Shown here piece by piece: positions 6,066 to 7,908 of a DNA stretch of 7,908 bases. Where the stretch lies: positions 1,836,421 through 1,844,328 of the forward strand of contig CP070700.1 in the NCBI GenBank assembly GCA_020349865.1. The letters run 5' to 3'. This DNA is from Desulfobacteraceae bacterium (GTDB taxonomy: Bacteria > Desulfobacterota > DSM-4660 > Desulfatiglandales > Desulfatiglandaceae). The first letter of the stretch is position 1, and each line of letters starts with the position of its first letter. Both the position numbers and the translations under genes were made by a program. The notes under the pieces were generated by a model that was given only the letters and a program-made list of their open reading frames with translations, ran no database searches and was not told the origin of the DNA.

Positions 6066-6094
6066 TAAATACATTAGATATTTGACGATGACAA
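6066..6094 (-). promoter_or_regulatory. Sigma70-type promoter of the MarR-GNAT gene
   Basis: On the minus strand TTGTCA (6094-6089) and TATTTA (6071-6066) are 17 nt apart. The predicted start near 6058 gives a leader of about 38 nt. TGTCAT occurs twice around the -35, and GTAATTAC (6096-6103) and AATTAATT (6059-6066) are short palindromes near the promoter elements. MarR proteins commonly repress their own promoters through such AT-rich dyads, so these may be the operator. Confidence 0.6.
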
Positions 6095-6558
6095 GTAATT
6101 ACATGACAAAAGCAAGTTAATAAAATGCCAGATTAACATATCAGCATCTCTCTCTGTAATCTCACTGAAACTGCTCTATTTACAAGAAATCAACGGTCGG
6201 TTGTGCGGCCACAGATTTTTTCATGAGGAAAGCTGGGTGTATGATTAGATAAGGTAATCGGTATTTTCAAAGGCCGAGTAAACTTCTGATTAGTGTATGG
6301 TTAAAGATGTCCTGGGCAGAACGGGTTCAGTATGTTGGAGTTATTGCAGTAAGTTCGGTTGAGGGATCTTATACAAGATATGGTGTTAGGTCAGTTTAAT
6401 GTGGCGTAGAAATCCTGGCCCCGAGGGCCGGGTCAGAGTTAGGTATTAGGCTCTGGCTGAAAATTGTTTTAGAGATGGCGGTGGCAAAGCCATGAATCAT
6501 GGCGTAAAGGCGGGTCGTTTAGGCCCGCACATTTCGATTTAAGCGATTTCTTTAATTT
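6075..6558. other. Gene-free stretch with a plus-strand hairpin cluster
   Basis: No credible ORF was found. The first part holds the MarR-GNAT promoter and otherwise nothing recognisable to about 6400. Between 6414 and 6528 four hairpins follow each other: 6414-6432 (8 bp, CGA loop), 6434-6455 (5 bp), 6489-6503 (GCCATG/CATGGC, 3-nt loop) and 6510-6528 (7 bp, 5-nt loop). The first and last need a G-U pair in plus-strand RNA, so a plus-strand transcript would fold better. No promoter for such a transcript is evident, and the stretch is downstream of two minus-strand genes' opposite ends. Confidence 0.4.
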
Positions 6559-7281
6559 CTATTTCTTGACGAGGATGAAGTTTATTGTTCTTATTTTATC
6601 TTTGTGTAAACTTAATTCTGCTCCGGACCTCATCACAAGCTTGATAGTTTCTGCCTCAAGGATTCCACTCAAGGTATCACCAATCCAGAGGCCCATGACA
6701 TCCCTGTTTTGGCCTTTTCCATCAAAATCTATGTAACCGATTTGCGGTGTTTCAAAGCTTAGGGTGGCGTAAGATGTGCGCATTTTGAACGCCTTTGTCA
6801 AAACTTGTCCACTGACAGTATCTCCATTCTTGAGGATTACTTGATCGAAGTTTCTGTATTCCGCTTCAGCGGTAATGACAGTTAGCGATGAAGGGTTGAT
6901 TTCAATGGTTACGGCTTTTTCGGGATGCATCGACCATTCTCCAAACAAAGATCTTCCATGAAACACACCCGGCATCAGGACAAACTCGTCCTTTCTCCCA
7001 CTATTGAAAGTAATCTCCACACCATAGGTATGACTACCAGGCTCTAAGTATTGAATCGTCTTAATCTCCTGGAATAACAGCGTAATGTAGCTTCCCCTCC
7101 ATTCAGCGTATAATTTCGTTTTATCGTTCATAGTGAAGTTGTCTATGAGCATGGGCTCGCCATCAATGGGATATACCTTAGCCGAGAATTCTCCCCCCCG
7201 GGCGAACACAGCACTCGAAAAAACAAGGCATATCAAGGTGGTTAAGATAGCAAGGACTTTCATTTCAATTTTGCCATACAT
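6559..7281 (-). CDS. Exported hypothetical protein with two GDT-SG repeats
   Basis: A 240-residue protein of unknown function. The N-terminus MYGKIEMKVLAILTTLICLVFSSAVFARGG is a typical Sec signal peptide, probably cut after the AVFA at 24-27; no lipobox cysteine precedes it. The mature part is rich in beta-strand patterns. A roughly 39-residue unit occurs twice: residues 148-186 (VILKNGDTVSG to IGYIDF) and 197-235 (GLWIGDTLSG to IRTINF). Each has GDT-SG, a central alternating strand and a closing Ile-x-x-Ile-x-Phe type strand. A related RGSYITLLFQEIKTIQY at 62-78 may be a third, diverged copy. The start ATG at 7281 has AGGAGG 5 nt ahead; the second Met (residue 7) lies too far from it. It is transcribed alone. 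It is likely periplasmic or surface-located in a Gram-negative host. Confidence 0.85.
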   Translation of the reverse strand: MYGKIEMKVLAILTTLICLVFSSAVFARGGEFSAKVYPIDGEPMLIDNFTMNDKTKLYAEWRGSYITLLFQEIKTIQYLEPGSHTYGVEITFNSGRKDEFVLMPGVFHGRSLFGEWSMHPEKAVTIEINPSSLTVITAEAEYRNFDQVILKNGDTVSGQVLTKAFKMRTSYATLSFETPQIGYIDFDGKGQNRDVMGLWIGDTLSGILEAETIKLVMRSGAELSLHKDKIRTINFILVKK

Positions 7282-7286
7282 TTTAA

Positions 7287-7307
7287 CCTCCTGTGTAGAG
7301 TATTATA
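7287..7307 (-). promoter_or_regulatory. -10 element and Shine-Dalgarno of the exported protein gene
   Basis: The minus strand carries a consensus TATAAT at 7307-7302, and AGGAGG at 7292-7287 just ahead of the ATG. Initiation near 7295 would leave a leader of only about 14 nt. A clear -35 hexamer is not visible at 16-18 nt (TGATTT is the best there), so promoter confidence is moderate. Confidence 0.45.
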
Positions 7308-7655
7308 GGCTTTGAATTAAGACGAAATCATACTTTGCTTACTTTTCCTAAGGTTTGCGTAAACAGGTATCAGGCCTTGGGGGTTATTCCCAACGTAACG
7401 AGCGCCGGCTTTGGGGCAAGATGGAAGCGAAAACTATCAATTGTATTAAAATTATAATAAAATAATAAAATATAACAGAATTAATTAAGTAGTAAACTCA
7501 TGAATATAAGTTAATATAAAAAATATATATAAGTCAAGAAAAATTACGTGGCATGGAAGGAAGACACATAAATGCAATCTCAATCGGGGATCCGTAAGGT
7601 GGAGTGTCATGAAATTGCGAGAGGGCCTCCGGTGATGTGAAGATGATGCATTTGA
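7308..7655. other. Gene-free stretch with AT-rich tract
   Basis: No ORF with start signals is seen. From about 7440 to 7546 the sequence is almost entirely A and T, with runs such as AATAAAATAATAAAATATAA and AAAAAATATATATAAG, likely curved or easily melted DNA. Before it, TTGGG and CCCAA (7377-7393) form a small hairpin. No function can be assigned; the stretch may mark a recombination joint or an undetected upstream regulatory region. Confidence 0.5.
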
Positions 7656-7886
7656 ACATGCTTAAACCCCATTAATCTGTCTTATAGGAAGAAGACAGGC
7701 GCAGCTCGAAAGGAGCGTTTGCAGCGCAATAATGCACCGGATCTGTTTGATTGGCAGGTAGCGGCTATTGCAAGAAAAAACCCTCTCCGGCAAATATTAA
7801 TACCTGGAAATCCTGGGACAGGCAGAATATGTACATGCAAATATCTTTTGATTTCATCTTGTTGGTCAGACGGCAAGGCATGTTAG
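7656..7886 (+). pseudogene. Possible gene remnant, open frame without a start
   Basis: The plus strand is open for 76 codons from 7656, after a TGA at 7653-7655, to TAG at 7884-7886, with no ATG or GTG start. The middle looks protein-like (KKTGAARKERLQRNNAPDLF, then DWQVAAIARKNPLRQILIPG) and is followed by NPGTGR, which faintly recalls a P-loop but lacks the Lys-Thr. The last 17 residues are cysteine-rich and look less natural, as after a frameshift. I do not recognise a family. The overlapping minus-strand frame (7876-7682) looks like its shadow. It may be a broken accessory gene or chance. Confidence 0.2.
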
Positions 7887-7908
7887 GTCTGAGACTAAGG
7901 AGCTAAGC

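Noticed and set aside
6021..6074. Longer MarR-GNAT start at 6074
   Set aside because: AAGGAGG sits inside this extension directly before ATG 6020, and the predicted promoter -10 also overlaps it.
6483..6528. c-di-GMP (GEMM-I) riboswitch
   Set aside because: Only a loose GGCAAA...GTAAAG likeness. The ACGCAAAGCC core and tetraloop-receptor arrangement are absent, and no gene follows on that strand.
7682..7876. 64-codon minus-strand frame near the window end
   Set aside because: Low-complexity hydrophobic and Cys/Arg-rich peptide with no ribosome-binding site. The opposite strand reads as a more plausible protein remnant.

Overview
The window looks like a piece of a bacterial chromosome from an anaerobic lineage such as Desulfobacterota (former Deltaproteobacteria). 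This is inferred, not proven. The clues are a chromosomal Soj/ParA-ParB pair with a perfect parS site, a DUF3842 gene overlapping a CooT-type nickel-binding gene, and a palindromic repeat with CGTAAAAAGTC ends of a kind I associate with that group. A parAB pair with parS usually lies near the chromosomal replication origin, so this region may be origin-proximal.

Layout. Positions 1-478 hold no complete gene. They contain a possible C-terminal scrap of an upstream gene, a nested inverted-repeat element (168-314) and the parS palindrome (334-355). parA (479-1246) and parB (1248-2093) follow with a one-base gap and form the partition operon. plsY (2704-2048, minus), the membrane acyltransferase of phospholipid synthesis, runs convergently into parB and overlaps its end by 46 bp. 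A weakly supported small minus-strand ORF (3070-2798) separates plsY from a plus-strand group: a DUF3842 protein (3106-3522), a CooT-like protein (3515-3703, overlapping by 8 nt) and a metallo-beta-lactamase-fold hydrolase (3789-4418). That group is closed by a long hairpin (4434-4482).

The second half is accessory in character. It has a decayed IS3-family transposase fragment on the minus strand (about 4966-4640) with a lost catalytic Asp and a frameshift. Next is a MarR-type regulator fused to a GNAT acetyltransferase (6020-5085, minus) with a good promoter and ribosome-binding site. A 480-nt gene-free stretch with a cluster of hairpins follows, then an exported protein with a repeated GDT-SG unit (7281-6559, minus). 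The last 600 nt contain an AT-rich tract and an open frame that may be a gene remnant.

How the parts work together: ParA, ParB and parS form one functional unit for chromosome segregation. DUF3842 and CooT are translationally coupled and may act together in nickel or carbon-monoxide-related metal handling; the hydrolase may be co-transcribed. The remaining genes appear to be independent units. I found no rRNA, tRNA, CRISPR array or complete mobile element. The least explained items are the DUF3842-CooT-hydrolase group, the two-repeat exported protein and the hairpin cluster at 6414-6528.
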